This document shows positions 1 to 10,900 of a stretch of DNA of 64,000 nt, in pieces. Within the stretch, counting starts at the first letter, position 1, and every line of letters begins with the position of its first letter. Position numbers and translations under genes: made by a program. Location of the stretch: assembly GCA_963082875.1 (NCBI GenBank), contig OY720097.1:18794501-18858500 (forward strand), given 5' to 3'. Source of the stretch: Corella eumyota (taxonomy: Eukaryota; Chordata; Ascidiacea; Phlebobranchia; Corellidae). Under the pieces are notes generated by a model that saw only the letters and a list, made by a program, of their open reading frames with translations, searched no databases and was not told the origin of the DNA.

Positions 1-43
1 AAAACTTAAGGCTTTATTTGTGCACCCTTTTATTAAACGTCAG

Positions 44-1835
44 ATGCTTGTGATCCTGTTCCTTGTTTAAACCAGGGAAGTTGTATTAGAATATCAGAGG
101 ATCCACATTATCAATGTTATTGCCGGGATGGATATTATGGTGATATTTGTAATAATGGTAAATATAAAATATCCATGTGTTTGGTTTCTTCATTAAAACT
201 GGGCTCATTTGTATTTAATTTTGCAAATTTTGGATCCATGACCAATACAACCCTGTGAAAATAATGGAATTTGTAAAATTAATGGTTCGACTTATTATTG
301 TGATTGTTTACCTGGTTATTATGATCGAAATTGTACAACAGTTACCAGGATGCAACTATGTAATATATAAATGTTGATTAAAAGACATTAAAAAATTGTT
401 ATGTTATATGCAGATGCTTGTGAGTCCACTATATGTGATAATCAGGGAAGTTGTATTAGAAATTCAGAGAATCCATATTATCAATGTGATTGTACTTCTA
501 CTTACACTGGTCTAAATTGCCAAGAAGGTATAATATATATTTAAAATTTTTATTTTTAAGGAAAAAGATGAGTTATAAAATATATATTTCTATTTTTAAT
601 TACAATTTTATATATTTGTTTGATGGTTTTTAGGCAAATTTGAGTCATCAAATCTATTGAACTATTCTCTTTTTGTAAGTAATGGTAAACCCACTTCATT
701 TAATAATTCAATAATACAAAGTTTTAGTTATGGAGGTGCATTAGCTATTATTAAAGACAACAGAACACAAATTGCTTTAGAGAATTATTTAGGAAAACAT
801 ATTATTAAGAAAATCATATGGATTGGAGGAAGAAAAATAAACAAGGGTAGGGTAAAATTATAAGTTAAATAACATTTCTCTAAAAAAAAAAAAATTTAAA
901 GTAATATAAATAAAAACTAAACAATTTTTTTATATTTATTATGGGACTATTTTACTGTTTGGTATTTGTTTTTATTTAGAATGGAGATGGCTTGATAATA
1001 GTTTGATACCTGTAAAAGAAAATGAAGGATTTGAGAATTGGGAAAATATTGAAACATTTTCAGATAATGGAGATTGTTTAGCATTACAACAAGAAACTTT
1101 TAAATGGATTGGATTACCATGTTCTAATACTTATGACTTTGTATGTGAAAAAACAGGTGCCAAATTTATTTTTACCAGGTTTATTTAAAAAAAATTACTG
1201 TGAACTTGAAGAGACTTTTATTGTCGTATATCATAAATAATGGCATATTTAAAATTTTAGAATTACCTCATATATAATGTTTTGTTGAAATAGTGACAAC
1301 AGCTTTATGTGAAACAATAAAATGTGTAAATGGTGGAAAATGTCACGAAAGTGGAGCTCATTATTTTTGTGAATGTATGAAAGGATTTGATGGAAAAGTT
1401 TGCCAGAATCAAATTCCTAATGATACAGGTTATCACATAAAATGCGACAAAATTTAAATTAATAATTTAACTTATTTATACCTAAACTTTTCAAAAACTT
1501 GATTGAGCGAATAAAGAATGAGAAGAAAGTTGATGTTTTAAGAACAGTCAAAGACATGAGAGACATGAGACCTGGAATGGTGGAAAATCTGGTAAAATTA
1601 GTTATTAAGTAATTCCGACTAATTTTAACATTTCATATAATAAAATAATTTAGCTCTGCTTTAAAAAAGGCAGATTAAATAGTCAACATACTTTTACTTT
1701 TCATTTTTGTAACTGTCAATGACAAACAAAGTTTTTTTTTATTTTTAGGCCCAGTACAAATCGCTGTACCAAATTGCAGCCAAGTATGTTGATTCTCTTT
1801 CAGATTACCAAAACTTCGTTTCAACAAAAATGTGA
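44..1835 (+). pseudogene. Gene A: 3' part of a CTLD/EGF receptor phosphatase, fused by internal deletion
   Basis: The gene enters from the left edge. Exons seen: EGF 44-157, decayed EGF 229-340, EGF 414-527, split CTLD 634-846 and 980-1156, EGF 1294-1428. After that EGF the intron starts like that of gene D (27614 onward), but near 1498 it runs straight into the middle of the D2 active-site exon (residues [10 protein letters not shown] onward), which ends at 1591. The last exon 1749-1835 ends in QNFVSTKM and TGA. The membrane exon, the juxtamembrane part, all of D1 and most of D2, including the D2 catalytic Cys, are missing. The second EGF exon also lost its AG acceptor and has TGA for a Cys codon. 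Downstream sequence is paralogous to that after gene D, so a deletion or unequal crossover between family members is likely. If transcribed it could yield only a secreted ectodomain. I call it a pseudogene. Confidence 0.85.
229..340 (+). pseudogene. Decayed EGF exon inside gene A
   Basis: This matches the intact EGF exon of gene F at 48101-48208 but has three defects. The expected AG acceptor reads GG, the first EGF cysteine codon reads TGA within ATCCATGACC, and the donor context is altered (CAGTTACC where gene F has CAGGTACC). The rest still reads as an EGF module ending PGYYDRNC. Splicing around it would keep frame, because EGF exons here are phase 1 on both sides. Confidence 0.7.
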
Positions 1836-2981
1836 AGTTAAAAATGTTTAGTATACCAATATGTGTACATAGTTACTTTAAAACTTTTTTTTATTAGAAT
1901 ACTTTAAGTATGGCTTTATTTTTTTCAGTTTTGTCTTTATTAGAAATTGTTTATAGAAATCAGCTGTTTATATATTTTTTTGTAAATTGATTATTTTTGC
2001 CTAGCAATATTTGTGTTGTAAACGTGTTATAGTGTATTGAGTGTAGTCATAATTGAAACACTTATAAATACATTTTTTCGAAATTGTATTATCAACCTTT
2101 GCTGTTTTTGTTCCTTATGTAAGAAATATAATTATTGTTATATTTTTAAATGCTTGGCATTTGTTTTTTATAAAAAGGCAAACGTGCAATTTATTATAAT
2201 CAGAAAAACGAAACGCATTATTTTGCTTTATTGTGTATTTTAAAACATTTTTAATTCCTGTCGTTATTGTGTTAAACTTGATTGTTAAGTATTTAAAAAA
2301 TTAAAACATTATTTTATTAAATTTTTAAAAATTAAAAAAAAAAAAAATTAAAAACTCTAAAATTTGTTTGATTTTTTATGCATATATTTTAAGCTAAATT
2401 ATAGTAACTATTTATGTAATTAACAAAAATAAAAAGCTTGTTTTTAAAATTGTGTAGAATATGGTTTTTAATTTTAGAAAACAATAACAACACTATATGT
2501 TCTGAAATTTTAACAATGTGCTAATATTTATTGCTACACCTATTAATAGTTCATCAATAAAACATATGTCAATTAAGCAAACAATTTTTTTGTAAATTAT
2601 TAAACATTGTTTGTATTCGTGTGCAATCGTTAGGTGTTACTTTCTTTTTCGTGTTTGTTAAAGTTTTATGATGGATTTTGGATATCAATTTCACGGATGT
2701 TATTTACATATTACTGCTGTAAAATATTATTAATCAATATTAAAATTTATGTTGTAATTTATTGATTATACTTAATTTTCTATTAACTTGATTTTATTTC
2801 ACCCAAATTTTAGATTCGGTACCCCTGTATTTTTTGTTTTTAAGGTTTATTTTTGTACATATATATTACAGGGTAAGTGCTTTTTGTCTTATTAATTTTA
2901 AAACAAAATACTGTTATATTTTAATTCTTTAATTTTATTAAATATTTAATAGACATAACATTGTACCTATTTGTTGCCCAG

Positions 2982-3133
2982 ATGCAAATGCAATGATTGT
3001 TCCTTATCCTTGCCATGATCTTCTGTTTTTACAACCATTCTGATGGTGAAACAATTACGAAATTTTCTTGATAATAAAGGATTTTGTTGAGCAATAAAAT
3101 GAAAGTAGTATTTTGTGCAGGTTGGACTACCTA
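2982..3133 (+). pseudogene. Relic of a first-CTLD exon in the spacer (copy 1)
   Basis: After an AG (TTGTTGCCCAG) the sequence begins DANAMIVPY, like the DANAVIVHN start of the family's first CTLD exons. It soon loses frame and stops. The paralogous spacer carries a better preserved copy at 33516-33690. I read it as the remains of another dead array member between genes A and B. Confidence 0.55.
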
Positions 3134-3425
3134 ACTTTATCATTGCCGTCACTCAAATACGTCATCTTTACGTCATTTTAACATAATTGACAATCTAACT
3201 TGTGTTGGTAAGTAACTAGATATTTGCTGATTTTATTACTTGTTATTCACCAAATAATTTAATATGTTACGTCATAAGGCAAAAAATTAAGCAAAAAATT
3301 CTTAAATTTTTAAACTAAACATTATCTTATTTGCATTGGTATAAGCAACATCGTTTATATCTTTGTGTTCGAAGCTATTGCAGCCACGTTAAAGATAATT
3401 ATTTCGATTTTATCTCTCCTCCGAC

Positions 3426-3632
3426 ATGGATTTCAACATGCTTACCAGTCAGTTCAGCATCCTGAAAGATTATTTCGGATTTGCAGCGAAGATTAAAAAA
3501 ACCACCGACGTTTTTTGAGTGTACAACTCTTGATTGCTTTAAGGATACTTCGTTTTCTTATTTCTCATCGACATTTTGGCCTGAGCCAGCCAAGCCAGAA
3601 CCTGATTTTGATCCTGAAGTTTATTTCAGTAA
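3426..3632 (+). other. Unrecognised exon-like stretch in the spacer (copy 1)
   Basis: Begins ATGGATTTCAACATGC and is paralogous to 33976-34196, where an open frame MDFNMPTSQFSILKDYFGF can be read. In this copy a single-base length difference in an A run shifts the frame. It ends near a GTAAG. I recognise no domain; it does not look like CTLD, EGF or phosphatase. It may be an exon of an unrelated gene or an old element carried with the duplicated block. Confidence 0.35.
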
Positions 3633-3931
3633 GCAAAAATTTCATTTTTAGATAGTTTTTTATTATATAAAATATTTGTCTTCTTATTAAAGTTAAGTAG
3701 GGTTTTATTACGTAGCGTAGTCATGTAACCGCTTGATCTTCTGGTCAAAATTGCTGCTAAATTCAATTTGTATAAACAATATATTTTATATTTTATTCGT
3801 TTACAAAATTGTGATTTCAAAAATTCGGCATTTTTTTCTTTTAATTTTTTATATTATTACGTCATAAAAGAACATTTCCATGGAAAAATTTTTTGAAATT
3901 TTTAAAATTTCATCTATTGCTGGGTATTATT

Positions 3932-4227
3932 ACCGCACTACAAGTAAGCCGTGGAAACAAGATAAAACATTCAATAAAATTGGGACATTTGTGAAGGGTT
4001 TCATACCGGTAAGTTAGTTGTTAGTAACTTTTAAAGTCAGTTTTTTAACTTGTTTAATGATGGTTTTGAAAATTTAAACACTAGATTTGCATGTCAATGG
4101 TCTAACAAACAACATACTTTTTATTTTATTAGGACCCATATGGTGTAGATGATTTTGTTGCCTCATTTATGGCCAAACCTTCTCCGTGTGTCTCTGAAGT
4201 TTCCGTCCGAACTATAAATGTCGATAA
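3932..4227 (+). other. Exon-like stretches abutting the LTR element
   Basis: Two open stretches lie here: about 3932-4008, followed by GGTAAG, and 4133-4227, preceded by TTTTATTAG. The first contains KPWKQDKTFNKIG and the second begins DPYGVDDFVASFM. I do not recognise the family. The LTR element starts directly after the second stretch. The counterpart region of the other spacer copy (near 34560-34620) is much shorter and rearranged. Confidence 0.3.
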
Positions 4228-4494
4228 TGTAACAATCGAGTCTGATTGTCTTTTGTAAGAAAAGCCGTATTATAATTTATAGTTTATTATTGCGGAAAGA
4301 TACACATACAACCGTTCACAAGCTTGTACCACGAATACTAAATACAAATACATCCGAAACAGTTAAACTAACACATCACGTGATTAAGCCACGTGATAGA
4401 GATAAGGAGTAACAGATCGGCAATAGGTGTAAACACGTGATCTGCAGAATAGATAAGACCTTGGCGTAAACAATAAGATGGCGGATTCGTTACA
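4228..4494 (-). repeat. Left LTR (3' LTR on the minus strand)
   Basis: A 267-bp direct repeat of 5988-6254. The two copies differ, as far as I can see, at one base (CTAACACATC here, CTAATACATC in the other). Confidence 0.9.
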
Positions 4495-5987
4495 TTCCTC
4501 CCTTCCCGATGAAAGCAGAAAATATACAACAAAAATAAGAAACGAATTCACCATGAAACTAACAGAGTTTATGAAGCCTTGCTCTGCTAACGACCATAGG
4601 TTTGTTTGAACATTTTGTTTTTTTTATGCGATAGGTATTGTCATTGAGCTTTTGCGTAATTACAAAAGCTGCGCAAATGTCTTTTTGTAAATTTCCACCC
4701 GAACTTTTGTTACGAAGCCAGACCGTCTCTCCGGGAACAAAACTTCGCGATTCTCCATTTTTATCTCTTTTTCTTTCCTTGCACCCCGCACACTGCCTTT
4801 TGTATTTAATCACATCAGCTTTTAATGATGTCCAATAAAAACGTCGTCGTAATCTCTTCAGCGTCGACATAACCCCCTTATGGCCTTCATTCGCCTTCTT
4901 TAAAATCCCTGCCTGCAGCGATGCTGGAACAACCATTTGTAAGTGGAATTTTGACCCCGATGCCGACTCCCATTTTCGAAATAGAACATCATCTTTGATC
5001 ACGAATGAAGATAGCTGGCCATCAAACTTTGTGGAAATTATATTATGAGTTGGCTTAGAACGAAGATAATGTTTTACATTTATTATATCAGGGTCTTCTA
5101 ATTGGGCCTGGGCAATTTCCTTTTCAATAGTATCATCGTCATTTGATTTTGATATTGAACGAATAGGCATATAAAAAGTTTCATTTTCCTGAACTAGTTT
5201 CTTTTTGATAGTAATCGCCTTTGGTTGTTGAATTGTGTTTATTTCTGTACAAGAAAAAGGTTTTGTCGGACTGGAAATAGGATCAAACGCACATGGTAAA
5301 TTAGAACGGCTTGATTTTGTAATGTAGTTTTTAGTGCTGGTACACGACATTGAGTTAAGGCTTAAATCCATTCGATACAGCTGTTCGTAAAGTTGTCCAG
5401 TTTCCAGGGCACTTTCGATTGTAGATGGTAAATGGTGATAAATTGCGGAATTGCGGAAGGCTATGTAGCTCGTTCAATAAATTTAACTTCGGGGAAGAAA
5501 AACGTTTACGCAGTTTATCTTTTAAAACTGCTACTGATGTACGGTCACTTCCAGATAAGTTGGTGACGATACTGGCAGCCTTACCATATAAACTTAGCGC
5601 TAGTCTATAGCCGCTTTCCCGTGAATCTCAACCATTGGCCTTTGACATAAGGTCAAATTTCATTAAATAATCTTCGACGTCGGTTTCGCCGGTATATTTT
5701 TCTAGCTCTTGATTAGATCTTGATAGCTCTGTTGATTGGTACAACATCTTTGAATCTAATTTATTTTTCAGGGACGCTAGTTTCCGTTTAATTTCCCAGA
5801 GCTCGCGTTCAACTACGCGCTTAATTTCTATAGATATTGATGTTGTTAGAAATTGGTCCATTTTGAATAAATATTTTCTATTTTTATATCCGACAAGTGT
5901 GAAACACACGATTGTAATTTCTTGCAGCAATATTTCTTTAAAATTCTTTACGACTTCAAAGAACCAGGATCTCGGCAGGACCTCCAA

Positions 5988-6254
5988 TGTAACAATCGAG
6001 TCTGATTGTCTTTTGTAAGAAAAGCCGTATTATAATTTATAGTTTATTATTGCGGAAAGATACACATACAACCGTTCACAAGCTTGTACCACGAATACTA
6101 AATACAAATACATCCGAAACAGTTAAACTAATACATCACGTGATTAAGCCACGTGATAGAGATAAGGAGTAACAGATCGGCAATAGGTGTAAACACGTGA
6201 TCTGCAGAATAGATAAGACCTTGGCGTAAACAATAAGATGGCGGATTCGTTACA
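5988..6254 (-). repeat. Right LTR (5' LTR on the minus strand)
   Basis: Second copy of the 267-bp repeat. It is followed by ATAA, which matches the four bases before the left LTR. Confidence 0.9.
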
Positions 6255-6984
6255 ATAATTCTGTCGAGCGAGGGACTCAATGTTTGGATGTAAGTGCATT
6301 TTACTGTTTAGTTCATGGCACAATTTTTGTATATAGTTTATTTGTTGACTTTTGTAAATTGTTATCAGTGTATAAACATTTAGCGTGTTTAACTAGGTTA
6401 TAAAGAGATTTTTTCCTTTTTAACAAACGTATTCGTTATAGACTTTATCTCAACTTGATCAAATAACCCAGTGTACGCTGTTGGTAAGTGTTTAAATGTT
6501 ACTTAAAACAAATTTAAACAATAATCGTTATTTTTATTTTTTTATAAGGCTCGATTAAAAAAGTACAGGTAAAATATTTTAATTTACTTTTAGATTGCCA
6601 GCAGCAATTCTCCAAAACTTTTAAAATGTTTTTGACAAATCAGAAAATTTCGTCAATTAGCAGCCCTCGCCCAACCATAAAGCCAAAATATTTTCTAAGT
6701 TTAATTGGATTTTAGCGTTTATGCTAGAATGATTTAATTTAAAAAGTTTTACATTGTTTTAGAAATAACTTGGAGATGGCAACAGAGAGGAATTTTCAAT
6801 AGAATACTAACTAAGCATCTAAAAGATTCTAAATTGTAAAAGTTTAATCACTTTGGGTTTATGTTTATTTTAGAAATTTTCAAAACTCCGAAGTTTTTTG
6901 TTTTGCTTTTTTACAGAGCATTTTTTTAGATATTTTTTGTATATTATAACGCATTAAATTATTAAATTAACTTTATTTACGAAT

Positions 6985-7175
6985 AATGCGGCGTAGTCTT
7001 AGAATCTGAACACTGACTTAACTTCACGAGCCTGGGTTTGATTCCCGTTGTTCCTTGCAATAGCCTACTGCCTTTTGTTAAACCAAGGTGTAAAAACGGC
7101 CAAAAATTAATCGGCAACTCGAAAAACTCGTAAAGTAAGCCTTACTATATTAAGGATAAATACGTTAAAAAAATA
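6985..7175 (+). repeat. Old tRNA-derived SINE copy (first spacer)
   Basis: A degenerate A box (GCGGCGTAGTCT) near 6988 and B box (GGGTTTGATTCCC) near 7034 are followed by a body with an AACGG motif and the ending AAGGATAAATAC. The same order of elements is seen in the better preserved SINE at 38353-38655. A diverged counterpart lies at 35185-35370, so this insertion predates the block duplication. Confidence 0.6.
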
Positions 7176-7951
7176 ATCTAACGCGTGGATAAATGTATAA
7201 AACAAAATATAATATCAAAACAGCTACAAATAACTACCTTGTGTCGTCACAAACATGGGATTGTACACGTGCTTTATAAATGCATTGGTGCAGGAATGTC
7301 GTAATTTTCCTTTAAATGTATGAGTGAGTTATCATGCTCTATAATAACTGGATGTTTTAAGAACCGTTTTACTATTTTTTAACTTTAATATTAAAAATAA
7401 ACAAATTCCGTTTTTCATCTATCATAAAGGATCGTTTTTTTATTTGTGTCGTTTTGTCTGTCTGGCTCTCTTTCCAGATTTTGTTAAAATACTTTACATA
7501 ACACAAAAACTTGTTAGTATTGGTCACTATTAATAAGGGTATAGAAAATATTAATAAACAAACTACCAAAGTGGTTTTGAGGCACTATCACATTTAAATT
7601 TGTAGGTTTTAAGAAAAGTAAACTATGGTTAACTTTTTTTGAATTTTTACATATCAGCATATAACACAAGTAAAACATGTTTTATTATTTTTTTATTTAC
7701 ATTTGTTACCATTGTAAACTTATCCTTTTTGGAGAAATTTTTTATTTCAAATTTGCTAATTTTTTATTTTCAAGTTTGCTAATGGTATTTTTAGTGACTG
7801 TGATTCAGCAAAGTTGTTAATTATTAATTCTTAGAGTTGTTTAATTGATAAGTGCTGTGTAAACTCATTAGGTTTTTTGCTTAAGTTGTTTGCAATAATT
7901 TTTTAAATAATATTTTGTTAATGGTATGAGTATTATTGTGCATATTATATT
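7176..7951. other. Gene B upstream region, no gene seen
   Basis: AT-rich sequence with runs of T. It is strongly similar to 35371-36182 upstream of gene E. I see no credible coding region, and no clear TATA element stands out from the AT-rich background. Confidence 0.5.
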
Positions 7952-10900
7952 ATGAAGAATTCTAAAACAACAGTTTCTTTATTTGTTTTTTTACTTGTTT
8001 GGTATATATGTTACTCACATGGTAAGTTTGTTAAAGGTTAATTAAATTTCAATATATGTTTTTTTTTAAGTATTTGCTTGTGCAATAATAATTTATTTAT
8101 ATACAAATATTACTATTGTGTAAAATTTTAGTAATACAGAAATATTTTTTTAGAGTCAAACTCCGTGATTGTTTGTAATGATAAGATTATCAGCTTCTAC
8201 AACGACTCTACTTTGAGCCTAACTTATTTCCAAGCTGAACAAAAATGTCAAGAAAATGGAGAAACTTTGTTGATGATCAAAGATTTAGCTACTCAACAAA
8301 CTGTTGTGCAACAATTATGGGAATGGGAAAGTGCAGCTCAGGACACAGTGGTTGATGGTGTTAACATAAATACAGTTGGTTACTGGATTGGTGCAAGTGG
8401 CACTGTTACTAAGAGTGGTGATGTGTACACATCCTATGACTGGAATTGGATTGATGGTACACCTGTACCACAACCTGGTACAAGTACTAATAATAATTAT
8501 GAAAATTGGAATGGTGCAAATCCTGATGACAATCCAAGTTATCTACGAATAAGATCATTAAATACAATTGGTAGATCTACAAACTTAATTGGAAAATGGG
8601 TTTATTGGCCAGATACAAGTTGTTCTGGATATATTTGCCAACAAACAAGTAAGTTTTTTTTTCTAAAGAGTAATTAATTTGTACTGAAGTTTAATTGGTT
8701 TACTTTGATGTATATATTTTTTTTGTGATTCTATCAATATTAATAAGCCATCATTTTGTTTAGATCCATGTAATAGTAATCCATGCAAAGAAGGTGAAAC
8801 TTGTGGCATTAATTTATCAGATTTAAACTTTGAATGTAATTTTCAAAATGAATATTCTGGAGATATTTGTGAAACAGGTTTGTCAGTTTTTAATAATCAA
8901 TATATAATTTTTTGCACTGCAAAAAAAACTATAGTCAAAGTTTTAAGTTACAACCTTATTTTTTTATGATTTTTAGCAAAAATTTTTATTGTTGAAAAAT
9001 GCAAGACTATTTTTTTAATAGATTAAATTATATTTTTACACATTTTTTGTAGTCTGTTTTTTTAATGTTTTAACTTGGTTCCGGCAGCTGCTGTTTTACA
9101 ACTTAATGGATATTCTATTAGCTTCTACAACTGTTCAACAGAAAGGTTGACTCATTTAGAAGCTGAACAAAAATGTAAAAATATTGGAGGAACTTTGTTA
9201 ATGATTAAGGACTTGGCTACTCAACAAATTGTTGAACAACAATTATGGAAATGGGATAAAGCTTCTGAAAATTGGCAAACTGGTTATTGGATTGGTGCAA
9301 GTGGAAATGCAACACCGTATGATTGGACATGGAGTGATAGTACACCAGTACCACAACATGGTAGAGGTAATGACAGTAATTATGAAAACTGGTATGCTGG
9401 TGATCCAAAATACAATCCAGGATATCTTCGGATAAGATCAACAAGTGCACATCAACTTGGAAGTTGGTTTGATCGACCTGATTCACAACCTGGATACATT
9501 TGCCAAGAAGTAAGTAAGAAAAAATCAGTAAAAGTAAAAAAAAAACATTGTTTATATATATTTTTTAAACTGTGTAGTGCAAATTTAAACTTTAGGGTTG
9601 TGTAATTTCTTTTATAACGAGATGTTGATTTATTTTAATTAGGTTACCAGGATAAAATATAAAAAAAAGCTATATATAAATATTTACATATATTTTTAAA
9701 CATATATGTATTTTTTATTTTATAATCAATTTCAATCTAAAAGAACTGTAATAAAGCGTTTATGATTCTAGATCCTTGTTCAACACAACCATGTACAAGT
9801 ATAGGAACAAATGGAAGTTGTACTGTAACAAGTGATTCAAGTTATCAGTGTTCTTGCTATGATGGTTATTATGATCCAGATTGTAAAACAGGTAATTACC
9901 CTTTTTAGTGTATAAATAACACATATATATATTGTTGAGTATGTTTTTTGACAAATTGAAAAAGCAAAAAAATTAATTACAATAAAAAAAGGGCAGAAAT
10001 CCACTCTTTTGTACTTCCAAAAGTTTTATTATGACTGAAAAAAAAATATTAGCATTTTGATAAAATTATATGGGAGTTTTGTTAAAAATTGCTAAATTAC
10101 CATTTATTTGGCCCATTTTAAAAGGTAAACATTTATTTCATATATAATATAGTGTATATATATGACTTGTATAAAATATTTTATTAAATTTTTTTCATTA
10201 AAATTTGTTTTAGTTGCAGCTGCAAATGCAGTGCTTGTCCACAATAATATCATCATTAGCTTTTATAATGACTCCAAGTTTTCATTAACTTATTTTCAAG
10301 CTGAACAAAATTGTCAAAATAATGAAGGAACTTTGTTGATGATTAAAGATTTAGCTACACAAGAAGTTGTTGTGCAACAATTATGGGAATGGGAAAGTGC
10401 AGCTCAGAACACAATAGATATTGTTGGTCACCACAATCCTGTTGGTTACTGGATTGGTGCAAGTGGAATTGTGGAACACGATTGGTGGTTCTTTTATGAC
10501 TGGAAATGGATTGATAATACTTCAGTACCACAACCTGGCACAAGTACTGATGATAATTATGAAAATTGGTTTGATGTAAATCCTAATAAAAATCCAGGTT
10601 ATCTTCGAATAAGGTCATTGGATACAATAATCGACACTAGTGGCAACATTCATACTGGCCTAATTGGAGGTTGGTTGGATTGGACAGCAAACAATTTATA
10701 TCCTGGATATATCTGTCAACAAACAAGTAAGTTTTTTTGGTAAAAGAAAAAAACCTTGTAGACGTGGTTGTAAAGGTAATTTTCTTACAAAAATTGTGTG
10801 TTTTTTAGATCCATGTTATAGTGATCTATGTCAAAATGGTGGGATTTGTGATCTTATTTTGCATGAGCTAAATTTTCAATGTAATTGTCAACCTGGTTTT

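Larger units (their letters stand above)
4228..6254 (-). mobile_element. LTR retrotransposon fossil, Ty3/gypsy-like, young, minus strand
   Basis: A 2027-bp element with two 267-bp LTRs (4228-4494 and 5988-6254) that begin TGT and end ACA. It is flanked by the 4-bp direct repeat ATAA (4224-4227 and 6255-6258). On the minus strand a purine-rich tract lies just inside the left LTR and a TGGAGGTCCTGCC primer-site-like sequence just inside the right one. The minus-strand interior shows a gag-like N-terminal piece (5628-5987) and a stretch (4559-5371) with an integrase HHCC zinc-finger-like part followed by a GPY/F-like end, which points to the Ty3/gypsy kin. The interior is far shorter than that of an autonomous element, so it looks broken and non-autonomous. 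I see one mismatch between the LTRs, which suggests recent insertion. Confidence 0.88.

Noticed and set aside
2037-2243. Plus-strand open frame MSVVIIETL downstream of gene A
   Set aside because: The counterpart after gene D (about 32584-32790) has length changes that break the frame, so it is unlikely to be coding.
5425-5610. Plus-strand open frame inside the LTR element
   Set aside because: It lies opposite to the element's own minus-strand coding direction and shows no domain.
7372-7569. Minus-strand open frame of 65 residues, also at 35560-35760
   Set aside because: Its similarity between spacers is no greater than that of the surrounding non-coding DNA, so the block duplication explains it. 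No domain is recognised.
9217-9486. Minus-strand open frames opposite CTLD exons (also near 46500-46840 and 24780-25022)
   Set aside because: They mirror the conserved CTLD exons on the plus strand and recur only because those exons do.
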